A stretch of DNA of 64,000 nucleotides from Bedellia somnulentella (GCA_963576735.1 OY755173.1:14974873-15038872), one strand, 5' to 3'. Positions 22,938 to 33,284 are shown, counted from the first letter of the stretch. Notes: a model not told the origin generated them from the sequence alone. Numbers and translations are program-made.

Positions 22938-23131
22938 AAAACATTAATAAATAAAGAATAAATAAAGGAAACAAAAATTTCGACACAGGCGGGAATCGAA
23001 CCCGCGACCTCGGGTATACGCCCCGACACGCTCTGCCAATTGAGCCACCGTGTCAATGGCTGCCAGCGCGAAATTCTTCTTAGTTTATTACTAATAATCC
23101 CCACAAGAGGTTTTCATGAACAAAAAGATTT
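22938..23131 (-). mobile_element. Tyr-hairpin element with complete tRNA-like body
   Basis: The tRNA-like body on the minus strand at 22982-23054 has a 7-bp acceptor stem (GACACGG/CTGTGTC with one wobble), an A box TGGCTCAATTGG, an anticodon stem TCGGG/CCCGA with loop GCGTATA, and a B box GGTTCGATTCC. Base 33 is C, not the near-invariant U, and two extra bases follow the D stem. Inverted-arm relics (AATAAATAAAGAATAAATAAA at left; TTATTACTAATAATCCCCAC at right) flank it. It is therefore a repeat member rather than a tRNA-Tyr gene. Confidence 0.8.
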
Positions 23132-23596
23132 AAATTAAAAAAAAAAACATTATTTATAAGTACCTATTTTAGAATGTACTCATAGACCAAGATATAAAGA
23201 TTTGTAATCTATATTCGGGCAGTTAGTCTAGATTTCTGGGACTGAGTAATACTGAGCCACTTATTATGATGAAACTTTGTTTCATTACTCAATAGAAAAG
23301 CAATTTCCTTATTCAGTTGCAAGGAAAACATACTAATCTAACGATTTAAATAGTTTTTGGCTCAATTAGATGCTGTATAATGAGGCAAACTGAGATAAAG
23401 AAATACCCACGTACGAGTGTGGGTTTTCAGATTTGCGATGTTAATTTCAATTGGCCTTTGAACATCATCGACGTGTGTTTAACCTAATCAAAGTGCAGTT
23501 ATGTTTTTTAAGGATACGGAGGACTTTCAGAAATGGTGAGATAGCCATTGTTTTAATCTAAAAGTATGAAATGAGGGAATTTTCTTTGTATTTTTT

Positions 23597-23700
23597 GACC
23601 GACTTCAAAAAGGAGGTACTCATTTCGATTGTATGTATTTTTTATATGTATGTTACGCGATTATTCCATTATTGGCCAAATGATTGGTAAAGTTATTTGA
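23597..23700 (+). repeat. Interspersed repeat D fragment
   Basis: GACCGACTTCAAAAAGGAGG, then ATTGTATGTATTTTTTATAT and TGTTACGCGATTATTCC. Same family as 4505 and 41658. It abuts Hel-1 copy 2. Confidence 0.55.
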
Positions 23701-23723
23701 CAAAGTTTTTTTTTATTTATGTA

Positions 23724-24540
23724 CTAGTGGATCGTCCCAGCTTCGCACGGGTAGCGTTTTTTTTTTAAATATCTGAGGTTTCTTTCTTCAGTCACTGCTC
23801 AAGCATTGTGAAATTCAGCGCAATGTTTTCAATTTATTAAATTTATAGCACTCCCTAAACAGTGTAGTTTGGTAATTTTGAATGAGCTTTAATGAACGGT
23901 TCAGCAAACAGGTTAATAGCAAATTTTGGAATAAAACGCTATGAAGTATTTATAACAATCTAAAAAATAAATCATTACGTTATGTAGGATGCAACTACTG
24001 GCGCCATCTAGTATGTTATTTGTAAATTAGTAAAGATTTGGTTTTGGTCACGGGCGCGATGGCTTATTTTATGTATAATATCGGTGTTTGTCTACCGATT
24101 TCTATGATTCTTTTTTTATTGAATAGGTAATAATGTTACCTTTTTTAAATTAGGGATGAGTGAGAGTTTTACAAACGTAAGAGTAAACAAATATAATCAG
24201 AATGGTCCGAACTGGTAAGCTATCAGGAATTACATGTGTTATTGTGAGTCAACCGTTAAAGATAGACATAAACTGTTGAAGTTTTTTTTTTAGATAATTT
24301 TGTGAAGAATATTTCCGTCATACATGATTTCTATGTAAGTTTAACCATTAAGGCTGCACACGCGACGGAAGCTTAAAAAATGGAGTAGCTTCTCCCGTTT
24401 TCCCAAAATTTCCCAAAATTCCCCTTTACTACTCTGCTGGAAAGTATACAAAAACCTGCGCAGGAGTATGAACAATAATTGTACCAAGTTTCGTTAAAAT
24501 CCGTCGAGTAGTTTTTGTTTCCATAAGGAACATACAAACC

Positions 24541-24590
<50 letters not shown>

Positions 24591-24709
24591 AATTTTACTG
24601 ATTGCATTTTTGGCATCAGTATCGATCCCTAATCACCACCTGATAGTTATTTTGAAAATATATTTCATGTACAGAATTGACCTCTCTACAGATTTATTAT
24701 AAGTATAGA
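23724..24709 (-). mobile_element. Hel-1 copy 2, Helitron-like
   Basis: Full-length relative of copy 1 with the same termini and A/T flanks, 12 GACA units (24541-24588) and no coding capacity. Differences from copy 1 are mostly single bases and short indels. Confidence 0.72.
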
Positions 24710-25035
24710 TAGAAGATAGATATAAATACTTTCACAAACTACTAAAACAAAGAGCTAATATTTATTACAACAAAGGCCGTGCAATAGGAATTCCCTAAAC
24801 TAATAATAACCGAATATGCATTAGATTAAATAGATGTCACTAAAATAAAACCAAACGGATAACAAGGAAAAGTCTTTTTTAAAATAGAGTCTTTCGAATC
24901 CTGGTCACTGAATTATCACCTTGGGGAAATCGAAATGCGTCAACGTCGGCTGATTAATCAAACTAATTTACTAAACGTACGATAACTTATAGTATGACGT
25001 TGTTTATACAATTTCTCCGTGCATTATCGTTATGA
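24710..25035. other. Unassigned stretch
   Basis: No recognised repeat; leads into a more GC-rich block. Confidence 0.45.
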
Positions 25036-25173
25036 ATGGGAAGCGGTCCAATGGTTCACGACTCGTGGAAAGAGCCAGCAGATAACCCGCTGGGGCATGA
25101 CGAGTGCGTGTGTTCCCGATGTGAGGCACAATTGGTCTACTTGAAAGACCTAGGTACAATTAGAGAGCATTAG
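25036..25173 (+). CDS. Unrecognised 45-codon frame in a GC-rich block
   Basis: An ATG directly after an in-frame TGA opens a 45-codon frame whose composition looks protein-like, with a HDECVCSRCEAQ segment (three cysteines in a CxCxxC arrangement) and a DSWKEPADNPLG stretch. The block is clearly richer in G+C than its surroundings. Another plus frame (…YEWEAVQWFTTRG…) and one minus frame also stay open across it, so strand and frame are not secure. It could be a small exon, a decayed gene piece, or coding sequence from an unidentified transposon. I do not recognise it. Confidence 0.25.
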   Translation: MGSGPMVHDSWKEPADNPLGHDECVCSRCEAQLVYLKDLGTIREH

Positions 25174-25260
25174 ATTATGTATTATTCATAAGGTTACATT
25201 TATAGTAGCTAATAATATAAATAGGATCTTTTTGTATTAAATAGGCTTGAAAAGAAAGAA

Positions 25261-25569
25261 CATGACATATATACTCACGCCATTAGTTCCCATTGGGGTA
25301 GGCAGAGACTATTGATCGCCACTTCGCACGATCCTGACAAACCTCTCTAGCTTCGTTTACATCCATCAATCTTTTCATACATGCTCTTTTATTCTTCATA
25401 CTTCGGACGCCAGCCTTTTTGAGCACACTCTCAATTTGGTCCAAGTGTGTTCTCCGTGGTCGACCTCTACTAACATTACCATCTACACTAGCTCTATAGA
25501 TCCCTTTTACCAATTTTCTATCATCCATCCTCTCTATGTGCCCAAACCATCTCAACATTCTTTTTTCTT
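25261..25569 (-). mobile_element. LINE-P, best copy: 5'-truncated, open C-terminus, TSD
   Basis: A 309-bp 5'-truncated non-LTR retrotransposon tail bounded by TTGAAAAGAAAGAA (25247-25260, 25570-25583). Its minus-strand frame is open for about 94 codons, to a stop at 25283-25285. It carries KRMLRWFGHIERMDDRKLVK, GRPRRTHLDQIESVLKKAG, KNKRACMKRLMDVNEAREVC and ends …WRSIVSAYPNGN. This is the region downstream of the reverse-transcriptase core in this LINE type; no catalytic motif is included. The longer 131-codon frame in this place begins in flanking DNA. The stop sits inside the CTACCCCAATGGG hairpin, so the 3' UTR is only about 22 bp. Confidence 0.92.
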
Positions 25570-25583
25570 TTGAAAAGAAAGAA

Positions 25584-26224
25584 ACGATTAAAAAAATATG
25601 TAGAAAGTTAATGTGTTTTATGTATCCTGTGTACCCATTCATTTTGAAAAATATTAGGGATACTAGTAAAATTTTCAATTTTGGTACTCAAGAAATACCA
25701 ATGACCTAGGATTTCGCGTCTCTTTCAGTATCTATAAGTGTTGTTTATTTTCTTTTCTTGTAAATAATGATCAGTAGCTTAATCTGTCTTCACCTCATTA
25801 CCTTTATCACCGTTAAGTAAGAAACTACCTTGAAGAAAACAGTTTTAGGACTCATAGCGTGTTTTAGAAATAGCTGATAAGAAAGATGCGGAGGGCGACA
25901 GCCTTTACTCTATAAATATGTAATCGAAATTCGTGATTTACATGCATGATGCAATGGTAATTGAGTATTACAGATGAATACATTTCTTTAATTAATTATG
26001 TGACCCTAGTGGCTCGATCAATTACGGAGTGACCGTTGAGAGCGAATATGGTTAAACGTCTAACCAGCGCTTTTCATGATCCCTGCGACATTCATTTTTG
26101 AATGTTTGCATATTATATACCTTGAATGTTATATACCAGCTTATATACTCATTTTACCAGCCCTGAGCATTACTGATGTCCGTAAAATGAAGTTTGGCTT
26201 AGAATATAAATAAGGTTGGGTGAT
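25584..26224. other. Unassigned stretch
   Basis: No gene or repeat recognised. Confidence 0.5.
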
Positions 26225-26335
26225 CCAGGATTCCCGTCACCTCCCATCCTTAATATTACAATATCTTCCCCAAGCAAGTTTCGAAAGTTTCTAATTCTGA
26301 AGTTCTGGCTACCCCTTAGTGACAATATACAATGT
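26225..26335 (+). mobile_element. SINE-B, very diverged 3' part
   Basis: CCATCCTTAATATTACAATA, CTTCCCCAAGCAAGTTTCGA, TCTAATTCTGAAGTTCTGGC and TACCCCTTAG follow SINE-B order. Confidence 0.5.
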
Positions 26336-27635
26336 ATACAATAGTTTTTTCCCAGTTTATGGAAACAAAAGCTCTGAAATGGCTTGACTGATTCTTTTCA
26401 AACTTTGAGTGAATTATACATATTTAGTAGACCCGAGAATGGGAGGTAACCCATATATTATTAGCCGTAGATGACAAGAGGACTCGTTCTTAGCCTTTTT
26501 GGACTTTATAGCTGTCAGTATTGTGTCAGTGTGTATGTAATATTGAAGTAATATCAATAGCAGTTAATATTAAGTGTTACCTTTAACGTCGTAATATTAG
26601 TGTGTATATTTTAAAATAAGCTTTGTGACACGACGTTGGTCACTATTACAAAATATCGCTTACATTACGCTAAGCTGTGTATTTTGCATCATGGTTTTGT
26701 TGCAATTCATTCAAATATTATAGTTTATTTTATCAATCAAAATGAAAAAAGAAAAATATTTTTTTTTGTAAATATTTAAAACATTTTATTTGAATTATTG
26801 TTACCGTAACGCTTTCATAAAAATAATTTAAATATATTACACATATAAGGAAAAAAATAACGAATTATTTTTATATGTTTAAAATCATTCGTAAAAGTAT
26901 CGTTACTAGCCAATTTAATAAATAAAAAAGGTTTTTTAACTCAGTAGTCTTCGTTTTTTCTATGTAGCAGTATAAGTCAAAATACACACGTGTGAGTGTC
27001 CACTTGAAAGAATTGAGTTAAATTCAGTATCCCACCTACTCCGTAATTTATTACTTCCAATAAATCAGTATCGTTCAAGGTCTTTTATTTCCAATACAAA
27101 TAAAGAGACCAAATCATCACGCTATCTATCGAACGATGTTTTTATCAGCTAACTTTAGATTTGGATGTGTGTGATGTCAAACAGATAACCCCTTTTCAAC
27201 ATAAAACAATCGCAATTGTCTACTACCATTCTGCGCGTCATTGACCGACACGCCACACAAATAATTTACTAAAGTATTAGAAGACGTATGTTTTATTTTT
27301 CCGAATCATTTTCCTTTGAATTATTTATATACAACAAGTCAAACTACTATCAATGCTTCTTTACAGTTCATAATATTGTGCGATAACCCATTCTGATGAC
27401 AAGGTTCTGTATTCTGGTGCGATTTTGACGTCAATGCGGCAACTAAAATAGTATCACTTAACAACGAATATAATAAACTAAATATAAATTTATCGATAAC
27501 ATGATGAAGCTCGTGAATATATTTAAACCGCATTACGAGCTCTAATCAATTTACATGAACAGGAGTGCTTTATCGTGACCACGTAACGGAGATTAGATTA
27601 TCTAGTGCCATTATCATGTTTTACTCGATTAACAC
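26336..27635. other. Unassigned AT-rich stretch
   Basis: At 26340-26540 generic repeat-like wording appears (GTTTATGGAAACAAAAGCTC, TAGCCGTAGATGACAAGAGG), similar to 28570-28680, but I cannot define an element. Nothing else is seen. Confidence 0.45.
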
Positions 27636-27646
27636 AAGTTATTTTA

Positions 27647-27903
27647 CATACGTACATACATACATATACTCACGGCTATAAATCCCTAAAAGGGGTAGCC
27701 AGAGCTAAGGAACGAGAAATTCCTCAGCCACCTTTGGAAAGTTGAGTGGGGAAAAGATGGTAAAATAAAGGTTGTTGGTGTTGGATCTCCAACCGCATCG
27801 CCCAATAATCCCTTTAAAGCCCCAATACCGTTAGTCGCCTCTTACGTACACCCACCGGAAGAAATGGGGTAGTGCTATTCTAAGCCGACACTACACAGCT
27901 ATT
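27647..27903 (-). mobile_element. SINE-B, full length with TSD
   Basis: A complete, little-diverged copy with AAGTTATTTTA at 27636-27646 and 27904-27914. It ends at the canonical head GTGTAGTGTCGGCTTAGAAT (read on minus). Confidence 0.93.
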
Positions 27904-27926
27904 AAGTTATTTTAATACAGCAGATA

Positions 27927-28065
27927 TATTTTTCTGAATTTAGATTCATCGCTAATGTTTCGAGAACAACTTAAGTATCATTCTGTCGCATTGAAATCTT
28001 AACAACTTAATGAGACAAAACGATACTTAAGTCGTTCTCAGCTTGAATACTCAATTCAGAAATCG
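27927..28065. mobile_element. Hairpin MITE (GAGAACNACTTAAGTATC family)
   Basis: Inverted outer ends TTTCTGAATT/AATTCAGAAA and inner arms GAGAACAACTTAAGTATC/GATACTTAAGTCGTTCTC surround CGCATTGAAATCTTAACAAC. A related one-sided copy lies at 60640-60750. It has no coding capacity. The flanking duplication is unclear. Confidence 0.75.
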
Positions 28066-28162
28066 GGCGTAAGTAGCTTAAGACGTAGCAGAATTTCTTG
28101 TACTTTAGCTCGGATTACTCGATTTTGGGATTTATAACCAAGACCATATGTACTGTATTTAC

Positions 28163-28506
28163 ATAACATAAACGTTCACGCCTAATATCCCTGAAGGGTT
28201 TGGCAGAGGTATTAATACTTCTGAAAATAACGTGACTTTGCCACCTGGTGTTCAGAGTACCCACGTTTTGCATGGACAGTGTACTCACGTGATAGGGGGC
28301 AGGCCTTCGCCGTTTTGTACGAAGACACTGTCACATGACTAAGTACAACTCAGCCATGTGGGTTTCCTCACGATGTTTTCCCACAGCGTTACAACCATGA
28401 TAAATTAACCACACATATGTCTTTAGAAAAGACAAATTGGTGTGGGCCCGACCCGGGATTTGAACACTAGTCGTTTGCACGATAACCGGTGTTCTACCCA
28501 TTGAGC
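28163..28506 (-). mobile_element. SINE-A, near full length with 14-bp TSD
   Basis: Flanked by TGTACTGTATTTAC at 28149-28162 and 28507-28520. The tRNA-like head is slightly shortened. The body has a few small deletions relative to the copy at 15682. Confidence 0.92.
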
Positions 28507-28756
28507 TGTACTGTATTTACTTATGTATGTATTTACTTATATATATTACTTACTATGTTAATGAGGCCTATTTTCTGGAGTTTTGGCAACAATAACTCTG
28601 GAATAAAAACAATTATTCTTTTATATTTTTTGGATTGAGATAGTTATAGGGGCAGCCGTATATGACAAGAGGATTTGCTCCCAATTTCATTATTTGTCTA
28701 GATAATTTATATGGCTAGGCAATATTTGTTTGGTTTAGCAAGTAATTTAATACATA

Positions 28757-29200
28757 CTAGTGGATCGTCCCAGCTTCGCACGGGTAGCGTTGTTTTTTTA
28801 AATATCATATAATATAAAAGTGAGACTTTTACAAACGTAAGAGTAAACAAACATAATCAGAATGATCCGAACTGCTAAGCTATCGGGAATTACACGTGTT
28901 ATTGTGAGTCAACCGTAAAAGATAGACATAAACTGCTGAGAATTTTTTTTTAGATAATTTTATGAAGAATATTTCCGTCACACATGATTTCTATGTAGGT
29001 TCAACCATTGAGGCAGCACACGCGACGGAAGCTTAAAAAATAGAGTAACTTCTCCCGTTTTCCCAAAATTTCTCAAAATTCCCCTTTACTACTCAGCTGG
29101 AAAGTATACAAAAACCTGCGCAGGTGTATGAAAAATAATTGTACCAAGTTTCGTTAAAATCCGTCGAGTAGTTTTTGTTTCCATAAGGAACATACAAACC

Positions 29201-29234
<34 letters not shown>

Positions 29235-29381
29235 AAGACAGACAGACAGACAGACAGACAAAAATTTTACTGATTGCATTTTTGGCATCAGTATCGATCC
29301 CTAATCACCACCTGATGGTTATTCTGAAAATATATTTCATGTACAGAATTGACCTCTCTACAGATTTATTATAAGTATAGA
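28757..29381 (-). mobile_element. Hel-1 copy 3, internally deleted
   Basis: Both termini and the A/T flanks are intact, but about 370 bp between TTTTTTTAAATATC and GAGACTTTTACAAACG are missing compared with copies 1 and 2. It has fifteen GACA-type units (29201-29260), one changed to GAAA. Confidence 0.72.
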
Positions 29382-29452
29382 TTTTCTCCATAAATTAAAA
29401 TGCCACGTGTTAAAACTACACATTTCTGACTTGTTATCATATATACTACTCT

Positions 29453-30729
29453 GTGTAAAAAGTATCGGGAATATGTCAATAAAAAGACTCGCGTAAAAGA
29501 GTTCGTTCAAAATTTTTTACTGCATGTTGGTAGCACTGTACTGGTTTAGCGCGCAAAATTTGAGCGGGATCTGTCATTTAATTTGTTTTAAACTACATTT
29601 TTTGTTGGTCATAGTTTTGAGTCCTCGGCGATTTTTACAATGGAAAATATTGTTGAACAAAGAGTGTGCCTTAAATTTTGTGTCGAATGATATTTCATGT
29701 GGTGAATCACTAGAAATGTTGCGAAATACCTACGGCGAATCGTGTATATCGAAAACAGCGGTTTATGAATGGTATAAGGCTTTTAAAGAAGGCCGAGTAG
29801 TAGTAGACTTGCCTCGTTCTGGTAGACCTTCAACCGCTACGACCAAAGAAAACATCGACAGAATCAAGAAGCTAGTGCTCGAAAATCGACGTATGAGTCT
29901 GAGAGAGTTGGCTTGTGAGGTGAACATATCTTTTAAGTCCGTCCACAACATTCTCATTGACATTTTAGGCATGAAACGCGTCGCCGCTCGACTATTTCCA
30001 AAAGAGCTCAATTTTGTTCGAAAAGCTCAGCGAAATCATGTCGCTGAAGACATGGTTTCCCGAGCTTCCACGGATCCGACCTTTATGAAACGTATAAAAA
30101 CTGGCGACGAGACATGGGTTTATGAGTACGACATGCAAACAAGCCAACAGTCTTCAGAAGAGCCGAAACCCAAAAAACCGCGGCAAAGTCGCTCCAAAAT
30201 CAAGGTGATGCTGACAGTTTTTTTTTACTACCGTGGTGTGGTTCACTCCGAATTCCTTCCAGAGGGAGAAACAGTGAATAAAGAATATTATTTAGGCGTC
30301 ATGAAGCGTTTGCGTGAGAGTATCCGCCGAAAACGTCCAGATTTGTGGCAACGCAACTCATGGATGCTGCACCATGATAATGCACCATCACATTATAGTG
30401 AAAGAGTTTTTTGCGAAAAATTCAACAAAAGTTCTCGACCAAGCACCGTATTCACCTGATATGGCTCCGTCTGACTTTTTTTTATTTCGCAAGTTAAAAT
30501 GACCACTTCGAGGAAAACGTTTTGAGTCGATAGAAGCCATAAAAGAAAATTCGCTGAATGAAATTCGCCCATACCACAAATAGCCTATGAAAAATGTATG
30601 GAAGACTGGGTGAAGCGGTGGAGATGTTGTATTGCAAGTGGTGGGGCCTACTTTGAAGGCGATAAAATAAATTTAAATGAATAATTTGTACTTTTTGTTT
30701 TATTGACAAATTCCCGATACTTAGTACAC
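29453..30729 (+). mobile_element. mariner-family DNA transposon, decayed
   Basis: Thirty-two-bp inverted termini at 29453-29484 and 30698-30729 match at 29 of 32 positions (core AAGTATCGGGAAT, then TGTCAATAAAA). TA dinucleotides lie a few bases outside each end, but offset, so the exact duplication is not resolved. The only gene is the broken transposase at 29640-30684. At about 1.3 kb the element has the normal mariner size. It lies 71 bp right of Hel-1 copy 3. Confidence 0.93.
29640..30684 (+). pseudogene. mariner transposase pseudogene
   Basis: A cut-and-paste transposase of the DD34D family that would bind the inverted termini and catalyse excision and insertion. Seen: N-terminal helix-turn-helix region (SKTAVYEWYKAFKEGR; LPRSGRPSTATTK), second helix region (LRELACEVNISFKSVHNI), a linker ARLFPKEL where mariners usually have WVPxEL, catalytic GDETW, HHDNAPSH and YSPDMAPSD, and a C-terminus CIASGGAYFEGDKINLNE. 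The natural start is the ATG at 29640 (MENIVEQRVCLKF), not the upstream in-frame ATG at 29524. Lesions: a one-base loss near 29685, an 8-nt deletion between the second and third aspartate near 30395, TGA at 30500, TAG near 30582 and another shift after it. It cannot make a working protein. Confidence 0.95.
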
Positions 30730-30847
30730 AAAATGTATACCCTTCTGAGTGACAGCTGGCAAATTTCGTAAATCGAATATTTGTATCAGGTTGTCTCCAA
30801 AATACGTGACTAATGATTATTTTCGTGTGATAATCAATAAATGTAAA

Positions 30848-31345
30848 GCGGCCAGTACACAATGGCGGACGATGGCCCACTGCTCGCAATTGGCAATTGT
30901 TGGCCACGATCAATTGGTGTTCACACAATGGCCCATTGCTCATTACTGCCTGGCAATCCACTTGCGACGGACGTCGAAGTAATTATGGTTGGAGCTATTT
31001 ATTTATTATTATGTATGTAATTTATTTTATTTATGGCGCTATTTATGTTATTTTTACGTCATATAGTGATTATCAATACATTTTGCAATAAAATATTCCA
31101 AAAAAAGTATAAGTATCTATGAGCGGTCGGTGACGAACTAAACAATGGCCCATTGTGGAAACACCACCGGCCATGCTACGCCACGATTCCTTTGAAGTGT
31201 GCCCGAAAGACCGACAACTTCGCCATTGCGCGCCATTGCGCGCCACGATCGGCAATTGTCCGCCATCATGCACCATTGCCCCCTGTACACAGTGGCGATG
31301 GCGAGCAGTGGGCCACGCGCGAACATTTCACAACTCCAAATGGAC
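30848..31345. mobile_element. DNA element with CAATGG subterminal repeats
   Basis: Two GC-richer ends (30848-30975, 31135-31345) are packed with CAATGGC, GGCCATTG/CAATTGG and GCCACGATC words in both orientations. TGGCCCACTGCTCGC at the left appears inverted at the right as GCGAGCAGTGGGCCA. The centre is AT-rich and non-coding. Such inverted clusters of short words are typical of subterminal transposase-binding sites. CACAATG at the left recalls Transib termini, but this is only a suggestion. Five short open frames across it are by-products. Confidence 0.6.
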
Positions 31346-31866
31346 GAGTAATTATATCGAAACCTATTATCAGTTTTAATCTCTAAAACATTGAGATCAA
31401 ATAGCTAATAGGGATTTACAGCCGTGAGTATGTATGTAATATAAAATACATTTGTTAGAAATAAATGTTGAAATTTCCAAACCATTTATATTTTTATATT
31501 GAAATTTATTAAAATGAAAATTTCAATTAACTTGCATCGCAAAAGTTGGGTTTAAAAAACAGGGAGAGATTAATGACGATAAAATGAATCTTACTTAATC
31601 ACATAGTAACAGGGCATTTAACAGAGACAGCAAATAAATCAATGATCGGAGAAGAAACATCAAAGATTTCCATTTGTTATTATTTACATTCAGATAATGC
31701 GTTATCTTTGTGAAAGCATTCACGACATTAGTGATCATGAGCGCCATTAAAATTATATAACAGAAATGTATATCACTTCAGTTATTACCTATTTGTTTAC
31801 AGTAATCAATATTCGTGATACTAATATCCGAAGAATTAAACGGAAGCCTGATTATAATGAATATAT
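31346..31866. other. Mostly unassigned; SINE-B tail at 31405-31435
   Basis: AATAGGGATTTACAGCCGTG followed by AGTATGTATGTAAT is the extreme 3' end of a SINE-B. Otherwise nothing is seen. Confidence 0.5.
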
Positions 31867-32129
31867 ATATCGCACTCTCAGAACGAAAGAGGCTCAAGTC
31901 AAAAATAGTGATATTGAGGAGCAACCATAGAGAGGCATAAAAAAGTATGGTCTAAAACAAAGGCACTTGTGGTTATAGGGACGAAAAATTCGCTATCCTG
32001 TTTTTTTAACAATAAGTGCCTTTGTTTTATTCTTCATCCGATAGAGCATACTTCTTTATGTCTCTCTATGATAGTAACTCAATATCACTATTTTTGACTT
32101 GAGCCTCTTTCGTTCTGAGAGTGCGATAT
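31867..32129. mobile_element. Long-palindrome MITE
   Basis: Perfect 52-bp inverted ends (31867-31918, 32078-32129; ATATCGCACTCTCAGAACGA at the start) enclose further inverted sequence (CATAGAGAGGCATAAA; AAAACAAAGGCACTT) around a short unique centre. Almost the whole element can therefore fold back. It is non-coding. The flanks are AT-repetitive and hide the target duplication. Confidence 0.9.
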
Positions 32130-32215
32130 GTGTGTTTTCTTATTGGCAAAGTCAACCAAAGTACTGTAACTTATAATGTTTATGGTATTATACTACAATA
32201 AGGTTATATTGGTAA

Positions 32216-33131
32216 CTTGTGGATCGGCCCAGCATCGCACGGGTAGCGTAGTTTTAAAAATATCTGAGGTTTCTTCAATCACTGCTCAACCTTTAGGAAA
32301 TTTAGCGCCACTTATAGCACTCCTGAATAGTTTAGCTTTGTGATTGTGAAAGCGCTTTAATGAACGGTTCAGTATCTCCGAAAATAAACCCATGTAAAAA
32401 AACAATTAGAGTTACAAACTTTGTATACATCATACATATATATACTCACGGCTATCTTTTGTCCGCGCAACCATTACTAAAGAATAATCCATATGATTCA
32501 GTATTCACGTGTGACAACAGGACGCGATGGCTTATTTCATGTATAAGTTTATTATTTCTACACCGATTTCTATGATTCTTTTTTGTATTGAATAGGAAAT
32601 AATGTAAATTTTAAATGAGAGATGAATAAGAGAACTATAAACGTAAGTGTAAACAAATATAATCAGGATGCTCTGAACTGCTAAGCTATCGGGAGTTACA
32701 CGTGTTATTGTGAGTCAACCATAAAAGATAGACATATGCTGTTGAAGGATATTTTAGACAATTTTACGTAGAATATTTCCGTGATACATTATTTCTATGT
32801 AACTGCAACCATTATGGCTGAACACGCGACGGAAGCTTAAAAAATGGAGAAACTTCCCCCATTTTCCCAAAATTTCCCTTCACTACTCTGCTGAAAACTA
32901 CACTATAACCTGTCCAGGAGTATGAAGAATAATACTACCAAGTTTCGTTAAAATCCGTCGAGTAGTTTTTGTTTCCATAAGGAACATACAAACCGACAGA
33001 CAGACAGACAAAAATTTTACTGATTGCATTTTTGGCATCAGTATCGATCACTAATCACCCCCTGATAGTTATTTTGAAAATATATTTAATGTACAGAATT
33101 GACCTCTCTACAGATTTATTATAAGTATAGA
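32216..33131 (-). mobile_element. Hel-1 copy 4, diverged, with a SINE-B tail insert
   Basis: Same layout as copies 1-3 with A/T flanks, but the terminal CTAG is mutated (CAAG on minus) and only four GACA units remain (32995-33010). At about 32427-32455 it contains CATATATATACTCACGGC, the inverted 3' end of SINE-B, absent from the other copies. Confidence 0.7.
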
Positions 33132-33284
33132 TAGATAATTTTAGACCAAAGGTTGTCTTAGGAAGGCAGGCATTCTTCTAATTCAATAGTTCATAGTTTA
33201 GTTTCAAAGACTTCCATTCGAATGCTATATTATCATACATAATGCTATATATCAACTGAAAGGCTATATTATCAATGATAGTCT

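Noticed and set aside
22982..23054. Functional tRNA-Tyr gene
   Set aside because: The cloverleaf is close, but base 33 is C, two extra bases follow the D stem, and flanking sequence is shared with other repeat copies.
25283..25678. 131-codon protein as a host gene
   Set aside because: The first 36 codons are flanking DNA beyond the target-site duplication. The rest is the C-terminal end of a 5'-truncated LINE.
29524..30459. 311-codon frame as a complete gene
   Set aside because: Its first 50 or so codons are not transposase. The true start is the ATG at 29640 in another frame, and the 3' third lies in other frames. It is a broken mariner pseudogene.
30749..31386. Cluster of 60-80-codon frames on both strands
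   Set aside because: They arise from stop-poor GC-rich subterminal repeats of a non-coding DNA element.
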